From: CAWCUU01 sp963798855
Lineage (GTDB): Bacteria; Gemmatimonadota; Gemmatimonadetes; Longimicrobiales; RSA9
Direction of reading: 5' to 3'
Length of the DNA stretch: 64,000 nt
Assembly: GCA_963798855.1 (NCBI GenBank)
Contig: CAWCUU010000004.1
Coordinates: 432,577 to 496,576, forward strand
Made by a program: the position numbers and the translations under genes. The notes under the pieces are model-generated. The model searched no databases, was not told the DNA's origin, and saw nothing but the letters and a program-made list of their open reading frames with translations. Numbering within the stretch: position 1 is the stretch's first letter; each line of letters starts with the position of its first letter. Shown here one piece after another: positions 9,205-18,467 of this stretch.

Positions 9205-10162
9205 TCACTCGCCGAGGCGGACCCGGCGCGTATCCTCTTCCATCCCGGTGGGGTCGGTCAGGGGGCCGTACAGCTCGGGCCGACGGGCCCGCAGCCAGCG
9301 CCGCCCGCTCGACGAGGCGAGGATCGAGGCGTCGAGGTCGGCGACGACCATGTCATCATCAGGCTTGCACGTCTCCGCCACCACTTCGCCGTACGGGTCC
9401 AGCACCATGGCGTTTCCCGTACGGATCTCGCCGTCATCCGGACCGACGCCGTTGCTGAAGAGCAGGAACATCCCGTTGTCGTGCGCGCGGCTCGGCAGCC
9501 AGCGCATCAGCCAGGCGCGCCCCTTGGGCCCGCGGATCTCCGCCTGGATGGGCGCCGGATCTTCACGCCGGCGCGCCCACAGCTCGGGAGCGATCGGCTT
9601 CATCCCGCGCGGACTCAGGGAATCGCACCCGCCGGTCTGGTGCGGCGCGAGCAGGATCTCGGCGCCGAGCAGCGCGGTGGCGCGGGCGTTCTCGACGATG
9701 TTGTTGTCGTAGCAGATGAGAACCCCGACGCGGCAGCCGTGCGGGGTGTCGAAGACGGTGTAGGAGTCTCCCGAGGCGAGAAAGGGGCTGACGAACACGT
9801 GCAGCTTGCGGTGCAGCGCCCATCGGCCATCCGGCATCGCGACGAGGTAGGCGTTGTAGAGGCGGCCGTCCGGCGCCCGCTCGACGAGTCCCGCTCCGAT
9901 GGTCATGCCGTGCCCGCTCGACAGGCTCAGCAGCGCCTGCGAGCGATGGCCCGTCGGGCACCGGCTCGGCGAGCGCGTCGATGCCCCCGCGCGTGAGCTT
10001 GCGCACGTGCCAGTATCCCGTCAGGCACATCTCGGGAAAGGCGATGATCTCGACGTCCAGCCGCGCGGCCTCCGTGACGAAGTCCCGGATGCGCTGCAGG
10101 TTGCAGGACGTGTCACCCGGTGCGGGCTGGAACTGGACGGTCGCCACCCGGACGTCGCGCAT
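9205..10162 (-). CDS. Carbon-nitrogen hydrolase (nitrilase superfamily), one frameshift
   Basis: Amidase/nitrilase-superfamily enzyme of about 318 residues that hydrolyses a carbon-nitrogen bond of an unknown substrate. The Glu-Lys-Cys triad is visible: Glu in IIAFPEMCLTGY, Lys in ALHRKLHVF, Cys in VGVLICYDNN. The reading frame is broken once near 9947, after PVPDGPS, where one extra base shifts the frame; ATG 10162 to 9947 and 9947 to 9205 are otherwise continuous. The total length of 958 bp is one more than a multiple of three, which fits a single inserted base. It is probably functional if the insertion is a sequencing error. The MATE gene lies upstream on the same strand after a 64-bp gap. 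Confidence 0.85.
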
Positions 10163-10226
10163 TCGGCCGCCCCGGCTCAGAAGGCCGTTGAGGGGATCGG
10201 ATCGGTCATCGCGGACCTGGAAAGGC

Positions 10227-11675
10227 TCACTCCGGGTCGGACGTTTCGCAAGCCTGGGGGGCCCCGGCGAGCACGGCCCGCCCCGTCGGTGAGAGCGGGC
10301 CGCTGCGCGCTGCCGTGCGCAGCACGGACCTCACACGCGCTGCGAGGAGGAGCGCCACCGCGGCGAGGCCCGCGCAGAAGCCCGCCCACACGCCGGGGGC
10401 GCCGAGGCCGTTGTCGAAGCCCAGCCAATAAGCCACCGGAAGCCCGATGCCCCAGTAGCCCGCCGCGGCGATGAGCATCGGCACGGCGGTATCGGCTGCG
10501 CCACGGAGGACACTCATCCCGGCGACCTGTGCGCCGTCGAAAACCTGGAAGGCGGCGGCGATCAGGAGCAGGCGCGCACCGAGCTGGATGACGGCCGGCT
10601 GCGGCGTGTAGAGCCGTACGAGCGCCTGCCCCGCCGTGAGGAAGAGCAGCGCGAATACGGCCATGCAGCCGACGGCGAGGACGTACGTACCGACAACGGC
10701 GTGGCGGAGCTCGACGGTCCGCCCCGCGCCTATGTGCTGGCCGACGCGCACCGAGCCGGCAATGCTGGCGCCGAGCGCGACCATGAACGTGGTCGAGGCG
10801 ATGTTGATGGTGACCTGGTGCGCCGCCAGCGCGACCGGGCTGATCCAGCCCACCATGATGGCCGCGAACGCGAACAACCCCACCTCCAGCCCCATCTGTG
10901 CCCCGATCGGTCCGCCAATGCGCAGGATCGCGGCGATCCGCTGCGGCTCGGGGCGGCGCGGGTGGACGCGCAGCGGATGGAGCTCCTCACGACTCACCGT
11001 GTACGCGACGATCGCCAACAGCATGGTGCAGCGTACGATCGAGGTAGCCCAGCCGCTTCCCTCGACGCCGAGCGCGGGCACCGGGCCGGCGCCGTAAATG
11101 AGCAATCGGTTGCAGAGGACGTTGATCGCCAGGCCGATGAACGTGACGACCATCGTCGGTCGGGCGATGCCCATTCCTTCGAGGAACTGCCGCACCGCGA
11201 GGAAGAGGAAGTACGCGGGCACGCCCGGCGCGAGCGCGCGCAGATAGCGGCCGGCGAGCCGGGCGACCTCCGGGTCCTGACCGAGTCGCTCGGTGATGGG
11301 GCCGCCGAGAAGCGACAGCAGCACGACGGGCACGCTCAGCGCCAGCGCGACCCAGCAGCCCTGCACGAAGGCACGGCGGCACTCTTCCGTGCGCCCGGCG
11401 CCGAACGCCTGGCTCACCAGCGGCGACACGCCGGTGATCACGCCCTGGGCCAGAATGACGGCGAAGATATGCACGGCCGAGCCGACGCCGGCGGCGGCGA
11501 GCGAGGTCGCGCCGAGCGGTCCGACCATGACCGTGTCGGCGGTGTTCATGCCCACCGCGCCGAGCTGACTGAGCACGATCGGCCCGGCCAGGCCCAGCAG
11601 CGCGCGGAGCTCGGAGGCGAATCGGGGGGTGCTCACGGCGCCGGCCAAGGTGCCGGGACTGCCCTCGGCCGGCAA
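10227..11675 (-). CDS. MATE-family efflux transporter
   Basis: 482-residue inner-membrane antiporter of the MATE (NorM/DinF-like) family with about 12 membrane segments in two related halves. The N half has LAGPIVLSQLGAVGMNTADT, the usual first-helix signature. The second half begins near IGGPIGAQMGLEVGLFAF, with SIAGSVRVGQHIGAGR in its conserved loop. Such proteins export cationic drugs or metabolites using Na+ or H+. It is intact and of family-typical length. Its start faces the cytochrome/FG-GAP gene across a 106-bp divergent promoter region, and a nitrilase-family gene lies downstream. Confidence 0.93.
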   Translation of the reverse strand: MPAEGSPGTLAGAVSTPRFASELRALLGLAGPIVLSQLGAVGMNTADTVMVGPLGATSLAAAGVGSAVHIFAVILAQGVITGVSPLVSQAFGAGRTEECRRAFVQGCWVALALSVPVVLLSLLGGPITERLGQDPEVARLAGRYLRALAPGVPAYFLFLAVRQFLEGMGIARPTMVVTFIGLAINVLCNRLLIYGAGPVPALGVEGSGWATSIVRCTMLLAIVAYTVSREELHPLRVHPRRPEPQRIAAILRIGGPIGAQMGLEVGLFAFAAIMVGWISPVALAAHQVTINIASTTFMVALGASIAGSVRVGQHIGAGRTVELRHAVVGTYVLAVGCMAVFALLFLTAGQALVRLYTPQPAVIQLGARLLLIAAAFQVFDGAQVAGMSVLRGAADTAVPMLIAAAGYWGIGLPVAYWLGFDNGLGAPGVWAGFCAGLAAVALLLAARVRSVLRTAARSGPLSPTGRAVLAGAPQACETSDPE

Positions 11676-11781
11676 GGGCCCGCGCGTCGGCTTCGCCCGG
11701 CGAGGTGTCTTGCACGATCGCGTCTGTTGCGATCATGTTTTCCAGCTTCCGAGCACCTTCCCGATGCGGTGAGAGCATCCG

Positions 11782-13368
11782 ATGCGCAGCTTCCCACGGC
11801 TCGGCCGGGCGGGCCGCACGAGGTTGTGGCTGCCTCTGCTCGTGTCGCTGGCGAGCTGCGCGAGGCGGTCGGAAGGCGAGCGGCTGGCACGCACCTACTG
11901 CGCCGCCTGTCACGCCTTTCCCGAGCCGGCGCTGCTGGACAAGACGACGTGGCAGGAAGGAGTGCTGCCCCAGATGGCGCTACGACTGGGTGCGTCGCCG
12001 TCGTCGTTCACCGCGGCGGTCCAGAACCCGTACATGAAGACGCTGGGTGACGCGCTGTCCGCTGAAGACTTCGCCAGGATCGTGCGGTACTATGTCGACC
12101 ACGCCCCGGACGCGCTGCCGGCCGAATCGCTGCCAACCAGACCCCGGCTGGATCCGGACTTCTTCGTGACCGGCCCTTTCGCCGAGATGCCGAGCGATGC
12201 CGTCGTGACGCTGCTGAAGGCCGATCCGCTTCACGAACGGATCTTCATCGGCGACGCGAGCCGGAAACAGCTCGTTGTCTTTGGCTGGGACCGCCGGCGC
12301 CTCTCCACCTACACGCTGGACAGCCCGCCGACCGACCTGATCGTCGACGGCGACCGGATCCTCGTGCTGGAATCGGGCATCCTCAGCCCCAACAACCTGG
12401 CACGCGGCAGGCTCGCGGAGTACGAGGTGGGCCGCGACGACTCACTCCGCTTCCGCTCCGTCGTCGTCGACTCGCTGATCCGGCCCGTCTTCGCCGAATG
12501 GTTCGACTTCGACGACGAACGCGTGAGAGCCTTGCTGATCTGCGAGTACGGGAACGACCGCGGCCGACTCGACCTGTACCGCCACCACGGCTCCGCGTAC
12601 CAGCGTGAGGTGATCGACGCGAGTCCCGGGTGCATCAGAGCCGAGATCCACGACATGACCGGCGACGGCGCCCCCGACATCGTCGCCCTCTTCGCCCAGG
12701 GCGACGAGCGGATCGTCCTCTTCGAGAACGACGGCACCGGCCATTTCGGCGGAGCCTCGCGCACGCTGGCGCGCTTCCCGCCGGTGTACGGCTCCATGGA
12801 TTTCTCGATGCACGACATGGACGGTGACGGCGACCTCGACCTCGTCTACGTCAACGGCGACAACTTCGACTATTCACGCGTGCTGAAGCCGTACCACGGC
12901 ATCCGGATCCTGGAGAACAATGGCAAGAACGACTTCACGCAGCGCTACTTCTTCCCGATCTATGGCGCCGCCCGGGCGGAGGTCGTCGACTTCGACCGGG
13001 ACGGCGATCTCGACATGCTGACCACCAGCAACTTCCCCGACGCCGGACACCATCCCGAGCGGGGCATCATGTATTTTCAGAACGTCCGCCCGTTCGAGTT
13101 CGAGCCGTACGCCTTCACGGTTGCGGCGGCGAACCAGTGGAACCGGATCGCGACGGCCGACCTGGACCGCGACGGCTGGGCGGATGCGATCATCGGTGCG
13201 ATGTCGCTGGAAAGCATCGTCGCGCACCAGCGCGGTTCGGGCGGGGCGACCCCGGCCGCGCGTTCGGACGCGGTCCTGTATTTTCAAAACCACATGTTCG
13301 GCGGCTCACGAGCCACACGCTCGGGACTCCGTCAGACCTGGCACTTCGCCACCGGAGGAGAGCATTGA
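11782..13368 (+). CDS. Cytochrome c + FG-GAP/VCBS lipoprotein
   Basis: 528-residue exported protein. The lipoprotein signal ends LASC (Cys26). One c-type haem site follows directly (YCAACH, residues about 39-44), in a single class-I-like cytochrome module of roughly 100 residues. The remainder is FG-GAP/VCBS blades (HDMTGDGAPDIVALF, HDMDGDGDLDLVYVNGDN, DFDRDGDLDM, DLDRDGWADAII). The combination suggests an outer-surface or periplasmic electron-transfer component, which is an inference. The GH20 gene starts 2 bp after its stop, so the two are probably cotranscribed. Confidence 0.9.
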   Translation: MRSFPRLGRAGRTRLWLPLLVSLASCARRSEGERLARTYCAACHAFPEPALLDKTTWQEGVLPQMALRLGASPSSFTAAVQNPYMKTLGDALSAEDFARIVRYYVDHAPDALPAESLPTRPRLDPDFFVTGPFAEMPSDAVVTLLKADPLHERIFIGDASRKQLVVFGWDRRRLSTYTLDSPPTDLIVDGDRILVLESGILSPNNLARGRLAEYEVGRDDSLRFRSVVVDSLIRPVFAEWFDFDDERVRALLICEYGNDRGRLDLYRHHGSAYQREVIDASPGCIRAEIHDMTGDGAPDIVALFAQGDERIVLFENDGTGHFGGASRTLARFPPVYGSMDFSMHDMDGDGDLDLVYVNGDNFDYSRVLKPYHGIRILENNGKNDFTQRYFFPIYGAARAEVVDFDRDGDLDMLTTSNFPDAGHHPERGIMYFQNVRPFEFEPYAFTVAAANQWNRIATADLDRDGWADAIIGAMSLESIVAHQRGSGGATPAARSDAVLYFQNHMFGGSRATRSGLRQTWHFATGGEH

Positions 13369-13370
13369 TC

Positions 13371-14993
13371 ATGAACTCCGCTGCACGCAGGGCCTTCGAC
13401 CCGGTGCGCCGCACGCCTGTGTCGGCGTCGATTCTGGTGGCGATCGCGGTACTCGCTTCGGGCTGCGCCCGTGCGGCGCGTCCGGGGGCGCCGACGCCTC
13501 CCGGGATTCCTCCCATCACCGCCCATCCGGCCGCCGCCCTGGTGCCGCAGCCGCTGTCGGTGCAGCTCACGCTCTCGGACAGCTTCACGGTGGCGGCGGG
13601 CGCGGAAATCCTGGTCGGAGCGGGGCAGGCGGAGGCGGCGCGCATCGGCCGCTACCTGGCGCAGCTGATCGGCACCACGAAGGAATCGACGCCGGCCGTC
13701 GTGATGGGTTCGGATAGCGTGCCTCGGGGCAGCATCGAGCTGGCGCTGGACGCGGCGATAGACAGTCTCGGGGAGGAAGGCTACACGCTGAGCATCGACA
13801 CCGCGCAAGTGCGGATCGCCGCGGCCACGCCTGCCGGCCTCTTCTACGGGGTCCAGACGCTGCGGCAGCTCATGCCACCGTGGATCGAGTACACGGCGAT
13901 ACCGCCGCGGCCGATCAAGGTGCCGGCCGCGCGCATCGTGGACCGCCCGCGCTTCGCGTGGCGCGGCGCCATGCTCGACGTGGCGCGCCACTTCACGGGC
14001 GTGGCGGGTGTCGAGCGGCTGCTCGATCTGATGGCGCTCTACAAGCTGAATCGCCTGCACCTCCATCTCGCGGACGACCAGGGGTGGCGCATCGCCATCC
14101 CGTCGTGGCCCAACCTGGCCCCCTGGGGTGGCCTGACGGAGGTGGGCGGTGGGGACGGCGGCTTCTATACGCGAGAGGATTGGGCCGAGCTCGTGCGCTA
14201 CGCGGGCGACCGCTACATCACGATCGTGCCCGAGATCGACATGCCGGGGCACATCAACGCCGCGCTCTCCTCGTACCCCGAGCTGAACTGCGACCAGGTA
14301 GCGCCGGCGCCGTACACCGGCACCGACGTGGGCTTCAGCATTCTGTGCCTCGACAAGGATGTGACGTACCGGTTCATCGACGACGTCGTGCGGGACATCG
14401 CGGAGATCACGCCGGGCCCGTACTTCCACATCGGCGCGGACGAGGTGAAGAAGCTGACGCCGGAGCAGTACCGGGGATTCGTCGAGCGGGTGCAGGGCAT
14501 CGTCGCGTCGCACGGGAAGCGCATGATCGGCTGGAGCGAGGTGGCCGAGGCGAACCTGCCTCCGTCCGCGATCGTGCAGAGCTGGATCCCGGATTCGAGC
14601 CGTGTGGCGGTGGCGCGCGGCTCGAAGGTCATCCTCTCGCCGTCCTCGCGCGCCTACTTCGACATGAAGTACGACAGCACGACCGCGCTCGGGCTGGACT
14701 GGGCCGGGCGCGTGGACCTGCACCAGGCGTACGCGTGGGATCCGGCCAGCCAGATCGAGGGGGTGCCGGAGCCGGCGATCCTCGGTGTCGAGGCGCCTCT
14801 GTGGGCGGAGACCATCGGCACGGTCTCGGACATCGAGTACCTGCTGTTCCCGCGCCTGCCGGCCCTGGCCGAGATGGGGTGGACCGCGCAGAGCAGGCGA
14901 GATTGGGAGGACTTCCGAGCGCGGCTGTTCGGTCACCTGCCGCGGTGGAAGGCACTCGGCGTCAACTACTACGACTCACCGTACCTGCGCTAG
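13371..14993 (+). CDS. Beta-N-acetylhexosaminidase, GH20 lipoprotein
   Basis: 540-residue exoglycosidase that removes terminal GlcNAc/GalNAc residues from chito-oligosaccharides or glycoconjugates. The lipoprotein signal ends LASGC. The GH20b domain (about 55-170) is followed by the catalytic barrel: ARHFTGVAGVERLLDLMALY, HLHLADDQGWRI, then YFHIGADEV with the catalytic Asp-Glu pair, and the product-site tryptophans near the C-terminus. GGAGGAG precedes ATG 13371. The stop codon TAG (14991-14993) lies within the terminal repeat of a MITE-like element, so a few C-terminal residues may have been lost. Confidence 0.95.
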   Translation: MNSAARRAFDPVRRTPVSASILVAIAVLASGCARAARPGAPTPPGIPPITAHPAAALVPQPLSVQLTLSDSFTVAAGAEILVGAGQAEAARIGRYLAQLIGTTKESTPAVVMGSDSVPRGSIELALDAAIDSLGEEGYTLSIDTAQVRIAAATPAGLFYGVQTLRQLMPPWIEYTAIPPRPIKVPAARIVDRPRFAWRGAMLDVARHFTGVAGVERLLDLMALYKLNRLHLHLADDQGWRIAIPSWPNLAPWGGLTEVGGGDGGFYTREDWAELVRYAGDRYITIVPEIDMPGHINAALSSYPELNCDQVAPAPYTGTDVGFSILCLDKDVTYRFIDDVVRDIAEITPGPYFHIGADEVKKLTPEQYRGFVERVQGIVASHGKRMIGWSEVAEANLPPSAIVQSWIPDSSRVAVARGSKVILSPSSRAYFDMKYDSTTALGLDWAGRVDLHQAYAWDPASQIEGVPEPAILGVEAPLWAETIGTVSDIEYLLFPRLPALAEMGWTAQSRRDWEDFRARLFGHLPRWKALGVNYYDSPYLR

Positions 14994-15180
14994 CAGGTCG
15001 CTGAAGAATGGAAGCGAGCCGCGTTGTGAGCGCCACGGGGCCGGATGCGAGGCGGCGCGACGACGCGATGCCAGGGCGCATCTCGGAGGAGCGCCAACGA
15101 CGCAGACGGCCCCGTGCCGCCGCAACCCGAAGGGAGCAGGGGGGTTGCCGCCGCACTCCCATTTTTCAGCGACCTGCTAG
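14990..15180. mobile_element. MITE-like element with 22-bp terminal inverted repeats
   Basis: The ends at 14990-15011 and 15159-15180 are inverted copies beginning CTAGCAGGTCGCTGAA, with one mismatch in 22. The 191-bp body has no coding capacity and is GC-rich. Its left end supplies the stop codon of the GH20 gene. A partial left-end copy recurs at 16315-16346. No clear target duplication was seen. Confidence 0.7.
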
Positions 15181-15251
15181 GAGGTTTCCCGGTCCTGGGC
15201 GCGTCTGACGGCTCCGTGACACGCGGTTGAAAGTCCTACCGCTACGACCCT

Positions 15252-16205
15252 CTACCGCCGCGCGTACACGCGCACGTAATCCACGACCATCCGCTGCGGA
15301 AAGCTCGTGGACGCGTCGGGCGCGCCGGGCCAGTCGCCGCCGACCGCAAAATTCAGCAGCAGGAAGAAGGGGTGTTCGAAGACCCAGGGTGTGCCCCGCG
15401 GCAGATCGGCCGGAGTCGCATGATGGTACTCGCGTCCGTCGACGAACCACCGGATGTCGCGCGGCGCCCATTCGACGGCGAAGACGTGGAAGTCGTCGGC
15501 GACCGCGCCGGTCGGGAGGGTGTCCGCCCGCCCGATCCCGTCCGCGCCCGAATATCCCGGACCATGCAGCGTGCCGTGCACGATATCCGGCTCACGGCCG
15601 ATGTTCTCCATCACGTCGATCTCGCCGGAGCGCGGCCAGCCGACCGAGTCGATGTCCGCCCCGAGCAGCCAGAACGCGGGCCAGACCCCCTGGCCGCGCG
15701 GGATCCGGATGCGCGCCTCGATGCGACCGTAGGCCTGCGCGAACCGGCCCTTCGTCTCGAGGCGCGCCGACGTATACCGACAGCGCCCGTACCAGCACGT
15801 CGCCGCCGTCGCCGGCCGCTCCGCCCGCGCGGTGATCACCAGGTGCCCACGACCGTCGAGCGCGACGTTGTCTGCGCTCGTGGTGTAGAGCTCCAGCTCG
15901 TGGTTCCCGAAGCCGCCGCCGCCGGTATCGGCGACCCACCTCGTGGGATCGAAGGTCCCGCCGGCCGGCCCGTCGAACTCGTCGTGCCAGACGAGACCCG
16001 CCGCCGGCGCGGGGTGGCCGCCTGCCGTCGGCGCGGTGCGGCCGCATCCAGCGATGCCGACGAGCGTGAGGGCCGCGGCGCCGGCGAGGATGGCCGGCGG
16101 GGTGCGGGGTGGCCGGACGCGTTCCAGGGCCGCACCGCGGGCCGGCGCGCCAGCGCGCGGACGGGAGCGCGGCCTCGGGCTTCGACTGGTGTTTCTACGG
16201 GCCAT
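15252..16205 (-). CDS. Glycoside hydrolase family 16 (laminarinase-like) lipoprotein
   Basis: 317-residue exported endo-beta-glucanase-like enzyme, probably acting on beta-1,3-glucan. An unusually long Arg/Pro-rich n-region (about 37 residues) precedes a hydrophobic stretch ending GIAGC, so the real start may be further in. The GH16 core is complete: VWHDEFDG, then the catalytic GEIDVMENIG (E-I-D-x-x-E, about residues 205-214), then FHVFAVEWAPRDIRWFVDG. The C-terminus ends in the usual MVVDYVRVYAR. It is convergent to GH20 across the MITE and divergent from the Gfo/Idh gene. Confidence 0.93.
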   Translation of the reverse strand: MARRNTSRSPRPRSRPRAGAPARGAALERVRPPRTPPAILAGAAALTLVGIAGCGRTAPTAGGHPAPAAGLVWHDEFDGPAGGTFDPTRWVADTGGGGFGNHELELYTTSADNVALDGRGHLVITARAERPATAATCWYGRCRYTSARLETKGRFAQAYGRIEARIRIPRGQGVWPAFWLLGADIDSVGWPRSGEIDVMENIGREPDIVHGTLHGPGYSGADGIGRADTLPTGAVADDFHVFAVEWAPRDIRWFVDGREYHHATPADLPRGTPWVFEHPFFLLLNFAVGGDWPGAPDASTSFPQRMVVDYVRVYARR

Positions 16206-16314
16206 GTCGCCAATCTACGGGGTCGAGGGGTTCGGCGCCGGCGGCCGTTCAGGACCTGTGCGTTGCCCTTCGGTCGAGCCGTGACTACGTTCGCGGGCGA
16301 ATCCCTCCCGAACA

Positions 16315-16346
16315 CTCAGCAGGTCGCTGAAGAACTGGAGCGAGCC
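16315..16346 (+). repeat. Solo left end of the MITE-like element
   Basis: About 31 bp match the left end at 14990 (CAGGTCGCTGAAGAA core plus GCGAGCC). This copy stops immediately before the ATG of the oxidoreductase, and its GGAG (16337-16340) is the only ribosome-binding-like motif for that gene. Confidence 0.6.
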
Positions 16347-17891
16347 ATGACGAGGGGCGTGACGCGTCGTGAGTTCGTCGCCGGCACGGCAAAAGCCGCC
16401 GCCGCCGCGGCCATCCTGCCCCACCGCGCCGCCGCGGCGCTCGATCCGGTGCGCCGCCCGCGCGCCGATCGCGTGAAAGTCGCCATCATCGGGGCGGGTG
16501 GCATGGGAATGAGCAACGCCGAAGAACTGACGGGCGAGGACATCGTCGCGCTGTGCGACGTCGACTTCGACTACGTGGACAAGGCACTGTTCAACTTCCT
16601 GCGCGATCGCGAGACGAAGTCGCAGGAGGAGCAGGAGAAGCTCGCCCGCCTCGAGGCGGTCTACCACGCCGCCCGGCGCTACACCGACTACCGCGAGCTG
16701 CTGGCCAGGGAGAAGGACCTGGATGGCGTCGTCGTCGCCACGCCCGACCACCTCCACGCGGTGATCGCGGCGGCGTTCATGAAGGCGCACAAGCACGTCT
16801 ATGTTCAGAAGCCGCTCACGCGCTCGGTGCACGAATCGCGCGCGCTCCGCGAGTTGGCCCGCAGCACCGGTGTGGTCACGCAGATGGGCAACCAGGGGCA
16901 TTCCAGCGACGACGCGCGTCGCATCAACGAGTGGGTCCAGGCGGGCGTGATCGGACCCGTGCGCGAGGTGCACGTCTGGACGAACCGGCCGATATGGCCA
17001 CAGGGGGTGCCCCGCCCGGGCGAGCCGCCGGCGCCCGCCGACACGCCGCCGCGCGCCGACCCGGGGACGTCGACGTCGAAGGCGATCCCGCCGCGGAAGG
17101 TCACGCAGCCCTGGAACGGTCGGGCCGTGAGCGCGGCCCTGGCGAAGGCGCTGGGAGAGCCGACCCGCGCCCCGTTCGACTGGGACCTCTACCTCGGTCC
17201 CGTGTCCGGCGTACCCTTCCACCCCATCTATCACCCGTTCAACTGGCGTGGCTGGCTGGAGTTCGGCGTCGGCGCGCTGGGTGACATGGGCGCGCACCTG
17301 ATCGACCACCCGTACTGGGCGCTCGGGCTCGGCTATCCCACCAGCATCGAGGCGACGTCGTCACCGTTCGGGGGGGACAGCGAGCACCCGGCGTCCTATC
17401 CCGAGGCCATGACGGTCCACTACCAGTTCCCCGCGCGCGGCAGTCAGCCGCCCGTGCGGCTTTCATGGTACGACGGCGGGCTCATGCCGCCGCGCCACGA
17501 GCTGCTGCCCTTCGAGCTGGTGCTCGATCGGACGGGCGGCGTCATGTTCGTCGGCGAGAAGGGGATCCTGCTCCACGAGACCTACGGCAGGAACCCGCGC
17601 ATCCTGCCCGAGGTCCTCATGGATGAGGCAATGGCGGTGCCGAAGACATATCCCCGGGTGGACGGCACGCACGAGCAGAACTGGGTCGACGCCATCCGCG
17701 GCCGGACGGAGGCGACGTCGCCCTTCGAGTACTCGGCCCGCCTCACCGAGGTCATGCTCCTCGGCCTCGTCGCGCTGCGCACGGGTCAGGGCCGCAAGAT
17801 CTTCTACGACGGAGATGCGATGCGAGTGACGAACGTCCCCGAAGCCAACGAGTACCTGACGACCGAATACCGCGAAGGCTGGACCCTGTGA
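16347..17891 (+). CDS. Gfo/Idh/MocA-family oxidoreductase with Tat signal
   Basis: 514-residue NAD(P)-dependent sugar/inositol dehydrogenase-type protein. It begins with a twin-arginine signal (TRREFVAG followed by an Ala-rich hydrophobic stretch), so it is exported folded, as many Gfo/Idh/MocA members in this setting are. The Rossmann motif is VAIIGAGGMGMSN (about 50-62). The EKP-like step appears as VYVQKPLTRSVHE. The C-terminal domain contains GVGALGDMGAHLIDHPYWAL. With GH16 and GH20 nearby, a role in processing sugars released outside the cytoplasm is plausible. Its 5' flank is a transposon end (see the repeat at 16315). Confidence 0.92.
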   Translation: MTRGVTRREFVAGTAKAAAAAAILPHRAAAALDPVRRPRADRVKVAIIGAGGMGMSNAEELTGEDIVALCDVDFDYVDKALFNFLRDRETKSQEEQEKLARLEAVYHAARRYTDYRELLAREKDLDGVVVATPDHLHAVIAAAFMKAHKHVYVQKPLTRSVHESRALRELARSTGVVTQMGNQGHSSDDARRINEWVQAGVIGPVREVHVWTNRPIWPQGVPRPGEPPAPADTPPRADPGTSTSKAIPPRKVTQPWNGRAVSAALAKALGEPTRAPFDWDLYLGPVSGVPFHPIYHPFNWRGWLEFGVGALGDMGAHLIDHPYWALGLGYPTSIEATSSPFGGDSEHPASYPEAMTVHYQFPARGSQPPVRLSWYDGGLMPPRHELLPFELVLDRTGGVMFVGEKGILLHETYGRNPRILPEVLMDEAMAVPKTYPRVDGTHEQNWVDAIRGRTEATSPFEYSARLTEVMLLGLVALRTGQGRKIFYDGDAMRVTNVPEANEYLTTEYREGWTL

Positions 17892-17938
17892 GACGCACCG
17901 CTCTCTGATTACCTGCGCGAGCTCCGCGGAACCGAGAC

Positions 17939-18430
17939 ATGACCGTATCGATCCGGGCGAGCATCGTCACCCTCTGCGTCGCCGGCCTCGGTTGTTCGCC
18001 GTCGAGCCCGCCGTCCGCGGCTCGAGCGAATGCGGGCATCGACTCCCTGAACGCGCAGCTCGTCCGGGCGTACCGGAGCCAGGATCCCGAGGCGTACGCC
18101 GAGCTGTTCACCGACACGGCGACGTTCGAGTGGCCGGACTTCGACACGCGGCGGGGACGGGCTGAAATGGCGGCGATGGCGCGGACGAACTGGGCGGCTC
18201 TGCGCGACAACGACCTGCGGCTGACGGTCTCGACCCGACGCGTCGCGTCGGATCAGGCTACGGAGCTCGGCGCCTTCGAGCAATCCTGGAGCGACTCGAG
18301 CGGGGTCCGGATGGCGGAGTACGGCAGGTACGCGACCATCCTGCTCCGGCAAGCGGATGGGAGTTGGCGGATGGATCGCTTCCTCGGCTTCGAGGACTCC
18401 ATCCGTCGCTTGACCGCCGGGCCGCGATAG
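17939..18430 (+). CDS. SnoaL/DUF4440-like lipoprotein (NTF2 fold)
   Basis: 163-residue small exported protein with a lipoprotein signal ending GLGC (Cys19). The body has the NTF2-like pattern: a first helix with AQLVRAYRSQDPEAYAELFT, TFEWPDFDTRRGRAEM, then beta strands ending YATILLRQADGSWRMDRFLG. Members of DUF4440/SnoaL bind small molecules, and catalysis cannot be inferred. It starts 47 bp after the oxidoreductase stop, so it may share its transcript. Confidence 0.8.
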   Translation: MTVSIRASIVTLCVAGLGCSPSSPPSAARANAGIDSLNAQLVRAYRSQDPEAYAELFTDTATFEWPDFDTRRGRAEMAAMARTNWAALRDNDLRLTVSTRRVASDQATELGAFEQSWSDSSGVRMAEYGRYATILLRQADGSWRMDRFLGFEDSIRRLTAGPR

Positions 18431-18467
18431 GTGCGGCGGCGAGGGCCCCGCGAGCCGGGGCCGGCGG

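Noticed and set aside
10701..12050. 449-residue plus-strand frame
   Set aside because: It is antisense to the MATE gene and then runs out of frame through the start of the cytochrome gene. No motif supports it.
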